From positions 186,001-250,000 of the forward strand of contig NZ_LRFH01000002.1 of assembly GCF_001641825.1 (NCBI RefSeq): 64,000 nt of DNA. The letters run 5' to 3'. The DNA is from Guyparkeria sp. WRN-7. Its GTDB lineage: Bacteria; Pseudomonadota; Gammaproteobacteria; Halothiobacillales; Halothiobacillaceae. The position numbers were made by a program, and so were the translations under genes. Of the stretch, positions 18,401 through 26,484 are shown in pieces. The stretch's first letter is position 1, and each line of letters starts with the position of its first letter. A model generated the notes under the pieces. It was not told the DNA's origin, made no database searches, and worked only from the letters and a program-made list of their open reading frames with translations.

Positions 18401-19025
18401 CCTGGCGATGGACGATCTGGGCTCGGGGTACAACAACCTGCTTCGCCTGCGCAGCCTGCCGTTCAACACCGTCAAGGTCGACCAGGGCATGGTGCGCGCC
18501 GCGCAGCACGAACCGGCCCGAGTGCTGACCTTCATCGCCTCGATGATCCAGATGGCTCATGCCCTGGAACTGCGCACCGTCGTGGAGGGGCTGGAAACGC
18601 CCGACCTGATCGAGGCAACCGCCCTGCTCGGCGGTCAGCTCGGCCAGGGGTTCGCGATCGCCCGACCGATGCGTCAGCCCCAGCTTGCCGAATGGATCGC
18701 CAGGTTCGATTTCATCGTCGAACCGAACCGACCGCGAACGGCACTGGGGGCCATGGCCGCACTCTGGGGGTTGCGAGCGCTTGGACGAGCGCACCTGGAG
18801 CACTCTGCCCGCCACCACGAACTGAGGGCCGCCGCCGCGTGGTGGGCGACGGAACACCTGGACCGGCACCGCCTGCTGGCGACCGACATCCTCTCGCTGT
18901 TGCAGGATTTCCACGACGGCAGCCTTGCTGGCGACGCGTTCGAGTCACGGCTTCAGGGCTTCATCGACGCACTGGACCGCCTGATTCGCGACAGGGCCGC
19001 GGTCAGTGTCGCCGAGGACGCCTGA
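15411..19025 (+). CDS. GAF-GGDEF-globin-GAF-EAL protein: bifunctional c-di-GMP cyclase/phosphodiesterase
   Basis: A 1204-residue cytoplasmic signalling protein with no membrane helix. Domains in order: a GAF-like region (about 25-150) and coiled coil, a second GAF-like region (about 180-335), and a GGDEF domain with intact LGGDEF (416-420) and an I-site RETD (407-410). Next come a globin-sensor-like helical domain (about 523-675, candidate haem histidine H603 or H605), another GAF-like region (about 690-830), and an EAL domain. The EAL domain has EAL at 880-882, DD at 1001-1002 and VVEGLET, so all main catalytic motifs are kept. A C-terminal helical region (about 1085-1204) contains several histidines. 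Both enzymatic activities are predicted; gas sensing is inferred. An alternative ATG lies at 15447. Its last 23 bases overlap the convergent 19003-19923 gene. Confidence 0.88.
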   Translation: MSCHVPHPRGPLMTAASPTSRLSALADSLAARLPRDEALANLLEAIAACHPALGRTAVFLSEAGRLVAASAGFDRSLLPDASLADAPADFQPDHEDRLLLQALTSGEETPGYWAIEVDAPLPETETLDSLRALVQQVFESKRDDAAEIEQRQTQRIERLERDQALMQSLLAQIDTLILANDEQRMLEVVCTQLVETGLFLGGWVAPAEHGITPIATGGDSELINRPDATTRAILVSAIRRAHALADAGHPIVLDERIGEPFARLSWFDTPPLGALIPLYREQHLWAFLVVIAAAESDLDQQVTDVLVHLGELVNRSLAQLDLRARLAEEQQRNTYLAYHDPLTNLANRRAIDAELPKAIGRADRHDQMLAVALLDLDDFKPINDRFGHAAGDQMLMTLASRLKSAIRETDTAARLGGDEFLLILEDIDGDAGLARVLERVSATIRQPIYLEDGIEVHANGSIGVTRYPIDNSAPEQLIRNADAALYAAKNSKNVRTSDWVIWERNTGHVESNSEMPVAVPPYGPQARTLLERIQPDVDRLTHHFIERFYEELAQRASIRQVLDRLTAAQFQDVKAQQAGHLAFLLDPDLTEETHANRARQIGHIHALTGVSASDLVRAITVYMHEFNETFNRAHLNQRHQNRLERVFTERLSRELSYQLDAGQAVDDEFQNALAELDRRRRTEHNWPAFNEHLLDTLTALPGVIGVSILSPDPDGRFVATYTEGADLFTAPQGGDQAASLDLKRPQSGHPVSLAYREARIAAINNYRDDPGGEIWREAAAARDIAASVAVPILDNRDQPIAVICLHGRLTGMFATPLAQGFTSRLMALVSQAWRQIRAPSTLLYAKGDYDRWRQAFYDGGLEMIFQPVINVQTGRPSHLEALARLYLPDGEEILPNMFIPWLNDGQIMRLFEMGLDQSLDCLHRIEQRDGRRLSVAINLPVSVLIDPATPGHIRSALDRHGISPGRVTLELLEQGDTGLEPWDLAQPMQRIGELGVNLAMDDLGSGYNNLLRLRSLPFNTVKVDQGMVRAAQHEPARVLTFIASMIQMAHALELRTVVEGLETPDLIEATALLGGQLGQGFAIARPMRQPQLAEWIARFDFIVEPNRPRTALGAMAALWGLRALGRAHLEHSARHHELRAAAAWWATEHLDRHRLLATDILSLLQDFHDGSLAGDAFESRLQGFIDALDRLIRDRAAVSVAEDA

Positions 19026-19923
19026 TCAGCAACGACCCGACCGCCGCGAGCATCGCGGTACCCAGAACGAACAGGTGGAGATTGACCGCGGCGGCCAAGA
19101 CCGTCCGTGCCTCGGCCACCATCGGTCCGAGAAAGACGGCAACGCCGGCCTCGTAGGTGCCGAATCCGCCGGGGGCATGGATCGGCAGCACGGTGGTCAG
19201 GTCACCTCCGATCGCGCCGAGCACCCCCTGGGCAAATGTCAGCGGCGCCAGCGTGGCAAGCACCCACCCCAGCGCGGCGAGCTTCACCAGCCAGTTGGCC
19301 CAGGTCCAGAACAGCGTGCCGACAAACCGCGCCGGCCGGTCCGGCAGGCTGTCGAGCATCGAGACGAGCGTGCTGGCTACCCGACCTCCCCGCCCTGCCA
19401 ACCGGTCGCGCAACCGACCGCGCAGCCCGTAGGCGACCAGCGGCGTGATCAACAACCCCAGCGTCAGAAACACCAGCAGCCCCGTGCCGATGCCCAGCAG
19501 ATGGCCGCCGGCGGCCAGACCGATCAGCAGCACCACCTGCAGGTCGAGCAATCGGAACCACAGCAGCACCGGGACGCTCTGCACCATTGGCAGGCCGTAG
19601 TAGCGTTGCATCAGCACCGGGAAGGCCACCTCGCCCGAGCGCATCGGCAGCAGGTTGTTCATCAGGTTGTGCCAGCTCGACAGGCGGAAGGCCGACCAGA
19701 AATGGCCACGTAACGTCGCCGAGAAATAGCGGGTGATGCGCAGGGTGCGGATCAGGTAGCTCGCGACCATCAGGCCCAGGGCGATCAGCAACGCCAAGGG
19801 GTCCATCGTCTGCCATGGGGCGATCAATCGCTCCGGTCCGATCCAGCCGACCGCCCCGACCAGGAGCAGCAGAACGGCCGCCCAACCGAGAAACGCGCCG
19901 ACATGCCTGCGCACAACGGTCAT
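19003..19923 (-). CDS. LPG-synthase-like (UPF0104/AglD) integral membrane protein
   Basis: A 306-residue polytopic protein with about eight hydrophobic segments, resembling the flippase-like transmembrane domain of lysylphosphatidylglycerol synthase (MprF) and the UPF0104/AglD2 family. The cytosolic aminoacyl-transfer domain of MprF is absent, so it should not be an aminoacyl-PG synthase. Family features seen are LLPMRSGEVAFPVLMQRYY and GDLTTVLPIHAPGGFGTYE. Such stand-alone proteins are thought to move lipids or lipid-linked sugars. The ATG at 19921-19923 removes an upstream extension that overlaps the holC promoter region. Its 3' end overlaps that of the EAL gene tail to tail by 23 bases. 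Confidence 0.82.
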   Translation of the reverse strand: MTVVRRHVGAFLGWAAVLLLLVGAVGWIGPERLIAPWQTMDPLALLIALGLMVASYLIRTLRITRYFSATLRGHFWSAFRLSSWHNLMNNLLPMRSGEVAFPVLMQRYYGLPMVQSVPVLLWFRLLDLQVVLLIGLAAGGHLLGIGTGLLVFLTLGLLITPLVAYGLRGRLRDRLAGRGGRVASTLVSMLDSLPDRPARFVGTLFWTWANWLVKLAALGWVLATLAPLTFAQGVLGAIGGDLTTVLPIHAPGGFGTYEAGVAVFLGPMVAEARTVLAAAVNLHLFVLGTAMLAAVGSLLIRRPRRH

Positions 19924-19971
19924 GGGCGCGCCCTCGCGATGGCGGATCGCTCGCTGTCGGGCGTCACTGCC

Positions 19972-20000
19972 TTGGGCGGCATGGGGTATTTGGGCATAAT
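19972..20000 (+). promoter_or_regulatory. Sigma70 promoter candidate for holC-valS
   Basis: TTGGGC (19972-19977) and CATAAT (19995-20000) are separated by exactly 17 bases, facing holC. The start of transcription would lie near 20007, leaving a leader of about 160 bases. Confidence 0.55.
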
Positions 20001-20164
20001 GCTCGTTTGCTCCGTGACGTGGCCGTGTCATGGCCGCTACCGGCCGTTTTCGACAGGCAGCATACCGATTGACGGCCCGAGCCGCAGGTCCGCGCCTGAC
20101 ACGGCCGCCTCAGGATTCACCGGACGCGACACACCCAGCGACAGCGACCACGCCGAAGACCCCG

Positions 20165-20608
20165 ATGAGCGAGATTGCATTCCACCTGATCGACGACCCG
20201 GCCGACGATGCCTTCTGGTACTTCGCCGCCGAGCTCTGCGCCGAGCAGGCCGAGGCCGAGCAGCCGACCTACGTCGTCTGCGCCAATCTCGCCCATGTCG
20301 AGGGCTTCGACGACTATCTCTGGTCATACCGCGACGACCGCTTCGTGCCGCACACCGCCGACCCGGAAGACGCGGCCCATGCGCCGATCTTCATCGGTTG
20401 CGACCCCGAGGCCGGCGGCTTTGCCCGCGTGATCAACCTCTCGGGTGCGGCCATCCCCCGCGCGAACGAACGGGAACGCATCGACGAGGTTGTCCCGCCC
20501 GGCGACCAGCCTCGCGACGAAGCCCGTGCACGGTGGCGACAGCACAAGGCCGCCGGTGCCACGATCAGCCACCAACGAATCGAGTCGGTCCGCCAGGCCG
20601 AGACCTGA
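20165..20608 (+). CDS. holC: DNA polymerase III chi subunit
   Basis: Links the clamp loader to single-stranded DNA-binding protein during replication. The 147-residue protein has the chi-type alpha/beta start (IAFHLIDDPADDAFWYFAAE, then TYVVCAN) and is placed directly before valS, as in E. coli and many relatives. The ATG at 20165 starts the recognisable domain; the open frame extends upstream but that part is low-complexity Arg/Pro sequence. The last 40 residues are a charged extension beyond the E. coli protein's pattern. It is cytoplasmic and probably shares a transcript with valS, which begins 45 bases later. Confidence 0.9.
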   Translation: MSEIAFHLIDDPADDAFWYFAAELCAEQAEAEQPTYVVCANLAHVEGFDDYLWSYRDDRFVPHTADPEDAAHAPIFIGCDPEAGGFARVINLSGAAIPRANERERIDEVVPPGDQPRDEARARWRQHKAAGATISHQRIESVRQAET

Positions 20609-20653
20609 AGCCCGACGCCCCCTACCCGACGACAAGCGAACCAGACCTAACGC

Positions 20654-23506
20654 ATGGACAAGACCTACGACCCCCGACAGATCGAACAGGATTGCTACTC
20701 GCGCTGGATGGAAGGCGGTCACTTCCGCCCGGACATGCAGGCCGACGGCGGCTACTGCATCATGCTGCCGCCGCCGAATGTCACCGGTCGCCTGCACATG
20801 GGTCACGCGTTTCAGGACACCCTGATGGACACGCTGACCCGCTGGCACCGCATGCGCGGCGAGGCCACCCTGTGGCAGCCGGGCACCGATCACGCGGGCA
20901 TCGCCACGCAGATGGTGGTCGAGCGCCAGCTCGAGGGTCAGGGCATCTCCCGGCACGACATCGGCCGCGAAAAGTTCCTGGAAAAGGTCTGGGAGTGGAA
21001 GGAGCAGTCCGGCGGCTTCATCACCGAGCAGATGAAGCGTCTGGGCGCCTCCTGCGACTGGTCGCGCGAACGCTTCACCATGGACGACGGCCTGTCCGAG
21101 GCGGTGCGCGAGGTATTCGTCCGCCTGTACGAGGACGGCCTGATCTACCGTGGCAAGCGCCTGGTCAACTGGGATCCGGTGCTCCGCACCGCGGTCTCCG
21201 ACCTCGAGGTGGTCAGCGAGGAAGAAAAGGGCCACCTGTGGCACATGCGCTACCCGCTGACCAATGGCGAGGGTCACCTGGTCGTGGCCACCACCCGACC
21301 CGAGACCATGCTGGGCGACTCGGCCGTGGCCGTTCACCCCGAGGACGAGCGCTACAAGCACCTGATCGGCGAGACCATCACCCTGCCGCTGGTCGGGCGA
21401 CGCATCCCGATCATCAGCGACGACTACGTCGACCCCGAGTTCGGCTCGGGTTGCGTCAAGATCACCCCGGCGCACGATTTCAACGACTACGCGATCGGCC
21501 AACGCCACGACCTGCCGATGCTCAACGTGCTCACCGAGACCGCCGCCATCCGCGAGGCGGCCGAGTGCGTCGGCGAGGCGGCCCGCGACATCGACCCGCA
21601 CATCCCGGAGCGCTACCGGGGGCTGGACCGTTACGAGGCCCGTCGCCAGATCGTGGCCGACCTCGAGGCCGAGGGCCTCCTGGTGCAGATCGACGATCAC
21701 AAGCTGATGGTGCCGCGCGGCGATCGCAGCGGCACGGTGATCGAGCCGCTGCTGACCGACCAGTGGTTCGTCGACCTGACCCGCGACGAGACCACCACCG
21801 GCAAGCCCGGCGGCAAAAAGGCGATCACCGAGCCGGCCATCGACGCGGTGCGCTCCGGCGACATCCGCTTCGTGCCCGGCAACTGGGAGAACACCTACTT
21901 CCAGTGGCTGGAGAACATCCAGGACTGGTGCATCAGCCGGCAGCTGTGGTGGGGCCACCGCATCCCGGCGTGGTTCGATCGTGACGGCAACATCTTCGTC
22001 GGCCGGGACGAGGCCGAGGTACGCGCGAAGTACGAGATCGGCCCCGACGAGGCACTGACCCAGGACGAGGACGTGCTCGACACCTGGTTCTCCTCGGCAC
22101 TGTGGCCGTTTTCCACCCTGGGGTGGCCGGAGCAGACGCCGGAACTCGAACGCTTCTACCCAACCAGCGTGCTGGTCACCGGCTTCGACATCATCTTCTT
22201 CTGGGTTGCCCGGATGGTGATGATGGGCAAGTACTTCGGCAAGGATGTGCCGTTCCGCGAGGTCTACGTCCACGGCCTGGTGCGCGACGCCCACGGCCAG
22301 AAGATGTCCAAGTCCAAGGGCAACGTGCTCGACCCGATCGACATCATCGACGGCATCGATCTCGAGTCACTGGTGGAAAAGCGCACCACCGGCCTGATGC
22401 AGCCGAAGAAGGCCAAGCAGATCGCGAAGCACACCCGCGACGAATTCCCGGACGGCATCGAGGAGCACGGCACCGACGCGTTGCGCTTCACCTTCGCCGC
22501 GCAGGCGACCACCGGGCGGGACATCAGCTTCGACCTCGAGCGCGTCAAGGGCTATCGCAACTTCTGCAACAAGCTCTGGAACGCCAGCCGCTTCGTGCTG
22601 ATGCAGTGCGAGGGCGAGGACACGGGCCTGAATGATGCGCCGGTCACGCTGGGCACCGCCGATCGCTGGATCATCGGCGCGCTGCAGGAGTGCGAGGCCA
22701 CGGTCACCAAGCATCTCGAGACCTATCGCTTCGATCTGGCCGCGCAGACGCTCTACGACTTTACCTGGAGCACCTACTGCGACTGGTACCTCGAGCTGAC
22801 CAAGCCGGCCATCAAGCACGGCGACGAGGCGGCCCGACGCGGCACCCGTCGCACGCTGGTACGCGTGCTCGAGACGCTGCTGCGCCTGCTGCATCCGTTC
22901 ATCCCCTACATCACCGAGACCATCTGGCAGCGGGTCGCGCCGCTGGCCGGCAGCAAGCGCTCGGATGACGACACCATCATGACCGCGCCCTTCCCGGCCG
23001 CCGACGAGTCGAAGATCGACGCCGAGGCGCGCGAGGCGATCGACTGGCTGCAGACCTTCATCCTGGGCGTGCGCCGCATCCGTGCGGAGATGGACATCGC
23101 GCCGGGCAAGCCCCTGCCGGTGCTGGTCACCGAGGCGAACGACGCCGACCGGGCCCGCATCCGCGAGCTCGAGCCCCTGCTGACCGCCGTGGCCCGCATC
23201 GAGTCGATCACGGAGGCCGGCAGCGACCTGCCGGAGTCGGCCATGGCGCTGGTGGGCAAGATGCAGGTGCACATCCCGCTGGCCGGCCTGATCGACGTGG
23301 CCGCGGAACTCGAGCGCCTGAACAAGGCGGTCGAGGGCGTGGAAAAGCAGATCGAGAAGGCACGCGGCAAGCTGTCGAACGCCAACTTCGTCGAGCGTGC
23401 GCCGGAGGCGGTGGTCAACCAGGAGCGCGAGCGGCTGGCGGGCTTCGAGACCGAGCTGCAGGAACTGGCCGCCCAGCGCGAACGGATCCGCCGTCTGGCC
23501 GACTGA
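20654..23506 (+). CDS. valS: Valyl-tRNA synthetase
   Basis: Charges tRNA(Val) with valine and edits mischarged threonine. The 950 residues match the class I ValRS. The HIGH-type motif is in [12 protein letters not shown] (near 40-51), followed by a CP1 editing domain with [17 protein letters not shown], then KMSKS at 550-554, an anticodon-binding domain (about 660-800), and the C-terminal coiled coil (about 880-950) unique to ValRS. The ATG at 20654 gives the standard MDKTYDP start. The gene ends 21 bases from the convergent mnmC with no obvious hairpin between them. Confidence 0.98.
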   Translation: MDKTYDPRQIEQDCYSRWMEGGHFRPDMQADGGYCIMLPPPNVTGRLHMGHAFQDTLMDTLTRWHRMRGEATLWQPGTDHAGIATQMVVERQLEGQGISRHDIGREKFLEKVWEWKEQSGGFITEQMKRLGASCDWSRERFTMDDGLSEAVREVFVRLYEDGLIYRGKRLVNWDPVLRTAVSDLEVVSEEEKGHLWHMRYPLTNGEGHLVVATTRPETMLGDSAVAVHPEDERYKHLIGETITLPLVGRRIPIISDDYVDPEFGSGCVKITPAHDFNDYAIGQRHDLPMLNVLTETAAIREAAECVGEAARDIDPHIPERYRGLDRYEARRQIVADLEAEGLLVQIDDHKLMVPRGDRSGTVIEPLLTDQWFVDLTRDETTTGKPGGKKAITEPAIDAVRSGDIRFVPGNWENTYFQWLENIQDWCISRQLWWGHRIPAWFDRDGNIFVGRDEAEVRAKYEIGPDEALTQDEDVLDTWFSSALWPFSTLGWPEQTPELERFYPTSVLVTGFDIIFFWVARMVMMGKYFGKDVPFREVYVHGLVRDAHGQKMSKSKGNVLDPIDIIDGIDLESLVEKRTTGLMQPKKAKQIAKHTRDEFPDGIEEHGTDALRFTFAAQATTGRDISFDLERVKGYRNFCNKLWNASRFVLMQCEGEDTGLNDAPVTLGTADRWIIGALQECEATVTKHLETYRFDLAAQTLYDFTWSTYCDWYLELTKPAIKHGDEAARRGTRRTLVRVLETLLRLLHPFIPYITETIWQRVAPLAGSKRSDDDTIMTAPFPAADESKIDAEAREAIDWLQTFILGVRRIRAEMDIAPGKPLPVLVTEANDADRARIRELEPLLTAVARIESITEAGSDLPESAMALVGKMQVHIPLAGLIDVAAELERLNKAVEGVEKQIEKARGKLSNANFVERAPEAVVNQERERLAGFETELQELAAQRERIRRLAD

Positions 23507-23527
23507 TTCCCCCGAACGGAAGAGCCT

Positions 23528-25480
23528 CTAGCCGCCCTGCCGCCGGGCCGCCTTGCGCGCCGCGCGCTCGTCGAAACGGCGGGGTTGCAGCCCCGCGGCC
23601 AGATCCCGCGGCAACGGTGACGGCGTGTCCTCGATGCACGAGGCGAGATATTCGGCCAGCCACGCCGACCAGGTAAGCCCGCGGGCGCCATGCCCCGTGC
23701 TTACCCAAAGGCCGTCAGCCAGCCGGCCGACGATCGGCAGCCGATCGGGCGTGGTCGCCCGCAGGGACGCCCGCCCCGTCAGTCGGTCCGCCGTCAGTCC
23801 CTGCGACAGGGACGGGGCGATCGCCGCGAGCCGCTCGCGGTTGTCCTCGTGCTCGGCCGCGCGCTCCTCCAGCCCCTCGTCGCCGGGCAGGAAGCTCGCA
23901 CCGAACAGACGCTCTCCACCGGGCAGGTCAAGGGCATACCCCTCTCGCATCAGCGGGCGGCCGCTGATGGGCGAGTGACCGTCACCAGCCGGGCTGCCCC
24001 AGCTGACCTGCCCCCGACAAGGCTCGATCCAGCGGGCCAGGCCGCGGATCAGGGATCCCGTCCGCGGACCGGCGGCGACGACCACCTCGGCAAACGGTCC
24101 GTGCCGGTCGCCGTCTTCGGTCTCGATCCACCATGCCCGCGGCTCGCCGCTCACGGCGCCGACCACCTGGTCGAGCCGCACCTCGATACCCGGAGCCGAC
24201 AACCACTGGTCGATGACCGCCCTTGGCCGCAGCCAGCCGGCAGTGGGGAACCACCAGCCCGGCGTATCGATATCGGATACCCCCGACAGCTCCCGCAACC
24301 GCTCGGGTTCGCACCAGGCGGCAAACCGCGGGTCCGGTTGCAGTTCGGCGGCAATGCCCGCCTGGCGATCGGCATGACGTTCGCTGCGCGCCAGCTTGAT
24401 GACCCCGTTGAAGCAGGCCTGCTCACCGTCGATCAACTCGCCCAGCGCCGCGCGCATGAAACCCATGCCGGTGGCGGTCAGCTGCGACAGGCGGTTCCAG
24501 TCGCGACTGATCACCGGGGCGACCAGCCCGGCCGGGTTGCCGGACCCCCCGCCGGCCGGGCGTGGCCCGGACTCGAACACCGTGACCTCGCGACCGCGCC
24601 GGGCCAATTGGCGAGCCGTCGTCGTACCGGCCATGCCCGCACCGATCACCGCGATCGCCCCGTCACCCGCTCCAGTGGCACCCTCCGCGCTGGTAGGCAC
24701 CACCTCCCGCCCGAGGCGGGCACAGAGCATCTCGCGCTTGCGCCCGAAACCGGCGCGCCTCTCGGTGACGAAACCAGCCGCTTCCATGGCGTCCCGCACG
24801 CGCCGCGCAGCGGAATAGGTGGCCGCCGTCGCCCCCGGCGATGCCAGTTCGACCAAGCGGGCGATCAGGGATTCCTGCCACAGCTCGGGATTGCGATCGG
24901 GCGCGAAGCCGTCCAGATAGAACGCATCGAAGCGCCCCGCGATGCGGGGCAATTGGTCGTGCGCCTCCCCCCAGATCATCGTCAGACGGATGCGCCCGTC
25001 GGCCATCAGTCGGCGGTGTAAGCCGGGCACGGGATCCGGCCACTGCCCCTGCAGCGAGGCCTGCAACATCCTCAGGCGATCGAGGGTATCGGCGGGCATG
25101 CGAGGGTGGTCGGCCAGCCATCGGGCCGCAAGGCGCTGCTGGGCGGCCATCAGCCGGGGAAAGTCACCGGACGCGACTGGATGCTTCTCCACGCTGACGA
25201 AGTCCAGCGTCGCCTCTGGCGGGGCCAGCTCGAGAAACAGCAAGGCGGTGACGAGGAAATTGCGGCCGGTGCCGAAGCCGGTCTCGAGAATGCGGGTGCC
25301 CTTGCCCTGGGCAAAGCGGGCTGCCAGGTCGTTGCCGGCAATGAAGACGTACTCGCTCTCGCCAAAGCCTCCCTCGGGCGAGAAATAGACGTCGCCGAAC
25401 GCCTCGTTTCTGGGCGTATCGCCCTCGTTCCACGCCAGCTGCGCCGTCTGCAACGGCCAGCCGCCCGCCACCTCGCTCAT
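23528..25480 (-). CDS. mnmC: Bifunctional tRNA U34 modification enzyme MnmC
   Basis: Completes mnm5(s2)U at the wobble base of several tRNAs. The FAD domain removes the carboxymethyl group, and the methyltransferase domain methylates the amine. The 650 residues are ordered as in E. coli: methyltransferase first (about 1-245, SAM site ETGFGTGRNFL, acidic loop YLDGFAPDRNPELW), then the FAD-dependent oxidoreductase (from about 275, VIGAGMAGTTTARQLARRG, and near the end GHGARGLTWSAW). Both domains look intact. The ATG overlaps the stop of yjbQ (ATGA). The C-terminal 25 residues are Arg/Ala-rich. Confidence 0.95.
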   Translation of the reverse strand: MSEVAGGWPLQTAQLAWNEGDTPRNEAFGDVYFSPEGGFGESEYVFIAGNDLAARFAQGKGTRILETGFGTGRNFLVTALLFLELAPPEATLDFVSVEKHPVASGDFPRLMAAQQRLAARWLADHPRMPADTLDRLRMLQASLQGQWPDPVPGLHRRLMADGRIRLTMIWGEAHDQLPRIAGRFDAFYLDGFAPDRNPELWQESLIARLVELASPGATAATYSAARRVRDAMEAAGFVTERRAGFGRKREMLCARLGREVVPTSAEGATGAGDGAIAVIGAGMAGTTTARQLARRGREVTVFESGPRPAGGGSGNPAGLVAPVISRDWNRLSQLTATGMGFMRAALGELIDGEQACFNGVIKLARSERHADRQAGIAAELQPDPRFAAWCEPERLRELSGVSDIDTPGWWFPTAGWLRPRAVIDQWLSAPGIEVRLDQVVGAVSGEPRAWWIETEDGDRHGPFAEVVVAAGPRTGSLIRGLARWIEPCRGQVSWGSPAGDGHSPISGRPLMREGYALDLPGGERLFGASFLPGDEGLEERAAEHEDNRERLAAIAPSLSQGLTADRLTGRASLRATTPDRLPIVGRLADGLWVSTGHGARGLTWSAWLAEYLASCIEDTPSPLPRDLAAGLQPRRFDERAARKAARRQGG

Positions 25481-25890
25481 TGCCGCTCGGGCAGCTGGGT
25501 GATGACGATGCGGCGGCGGTGCGGGTGGGCGCGATGCTCCCAGAGGAAGATGCCCTGCCAGGTGCCGAGCATCAGCCGTCCGTCGGCAACCGGCAGCGAC
25601 AGCTCGTGGCCGGCGAGCAGCGTGCGGAAATGCGCGGCCATGTCGTCCGGGCCCTCGTCGTCGTGCCGGTAGGCCGGGTCACCGTCCGGTGCGGCGCGGC
25701 TGATCAGGGTCTCCAGATCCGTTCGCACCTCGGGCGAGGCGTTCTCGGTCAGGATCAGCGAGGCGCTGGTGTGCTGCAGGAACAGGTGGCAGAGACCACT
25801 GCCCGCGAGCTCGCCCTGCACCTCGCGCGTGATGTTGGTGAAGCCCCGTCCCGGGGTACGGATTTCGATCACTTTCGGCATGAGCGCCAT
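25477..25890 (-). CDS. yjbQ: YjbQ/UPF0047 family protein
   Basis: A 137-residue small beta-rich protein of the YjbQ family. Conserved signatures are present: FLQHTSASLILTENASPEV, HDDEGPDDMAAH and GTWQGIFLWEHR, which hold the histidines thought to bind a metal. E. coli YjbQ has a weak thiamine phosphate synthase activity reported in the literature; the physiological role of the family is unsettled. Two start codons are possible (25888-25890 and 25879-25881). The gene is coupled to mnmC by a four-base overlap, so its product may be needed in similar amounts. It is cytoplasmic. Confidence 0.9.
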   Translation of the reverse strand: MALMPKVIEIRTPGRGFTNITREVQGELAGSGLCHLFLQHTSASLILTENASPEVRTDLETLISRAAPDGDPAYRHDDEGPDDMAAHFRTLLAGHELSLPVADGRLMLGTWQGIFLWEHRAHPHRRRIVITQLPERQ

Positions 25891-26017
25891 TCTAGCAGTT
25901 CGCCGAGTCGAGGCATGCTGGTTGCGTGTTCCCGTAGTGGCGCTCAGGATAGGAAAAAAGTATGCTTCTCCTACCCCGGTTCAGTGCGCACAAGTGGTTC
26001 AGGAGCATGACAACGGA

Positions 26018-26389
26018 ATGATCACGCAACGCCGCTTCGCTCGTGTCGAGATCCCGCTCCCGGTGCGCATTTGCTGCCCGGAGAAAACGCTGCGGGGCAC
26101 CATTCTCGACGTATCGCTCAAGGGCATCCTGATCGACCTCGACGTGCCCGGCTCGCTCAGCCACGACTGTGTCGCCGGCCCGCTCGATATCCAGATCCTC
26201 TCGGATCCCGATCAGACCGTTCTGGTGGAACTCACCGCGCGCATCGTCCGCGAGACCGACCGCTCTCTTGCACTTGCCTGGTCGAGCATCGAGCTCGATG
26301 CCCTGACGCACCTGCGCGAGCTGCTGCAATACAACGGCGTGGAAGAAGATCAACTCAGCCGGGAGCTGTCGGAACTCCTCGACGACTGA
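26018..26389 (+). CDS. PilZ-domain c-di-GMP receptor
   Basis: A 123-residue single-domain PilZ protein. The c-di-GMP-binding arginines are in RRFAR (residues 5-9) and the second motif DVSLKG is at 31-36, so binding should be intact. A C-terminal helix follows (about 90-123). It is cytoplasmic and probably acts by binding a partner. The ATG at 26018 was chosen because the domain begins there. An AGGAG lies 13 bases upstream, and a four-codon ORF starting at 26007 ends on the PilZ start (ATGA), possibly a translational leader. A diguanylate cyclase gene follows 95 bases downstream, suggesting they act on the same signal. Confidence 0.88.
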   Translation: MITQRRFARVEIPLPVRICCPEKTLRGTILDVSLKGILIDLDVPGSLSHDCVAGPLDIQILSDPDQTVLVELTARIVRETDRSLALAWSSIELDALTHLRELLQYNGVEEDQLSRELSELLDD

Positions 26390-26446
26390 GAGTCGTGCCT
26401 GTTGTGCGCTGAATCCTGATACGACGACATACCCATATATCGAAAG

Positions 26447-26466
26447 ATGTCACCGGCTGGTGACAT
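26447..26466. repeat. 20-bp perfect inverted repeat before the diguanylate cyclase gene
   Basis: ATGTCACC (26447-26454) and GGTGACAT (26459-26466) are exact complements around GGCT, ending 18 bases before the ATG at 26485. It may be an operator or a leader hairpin that covers the ribosome-binding region. Confidence 0.65.
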
Positions 26467-26484
26467 GCAATACCGGAACGCGAC

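Noticed and set aside
20030-20164. N-terminal extension of holC to an upstream start
   Set aside because: The extension is Arg/Pro-rich and lies in the leader downstream of a good promoter; the chi domain begins at the ATG at 20165.
20324-22294. 656-codon minus-strand frame opposite holC and valS
   Set aside because: valS is unmistakable on the plus strand; the opposite frame lacks a ribosome-binding site and any recognisable fold.
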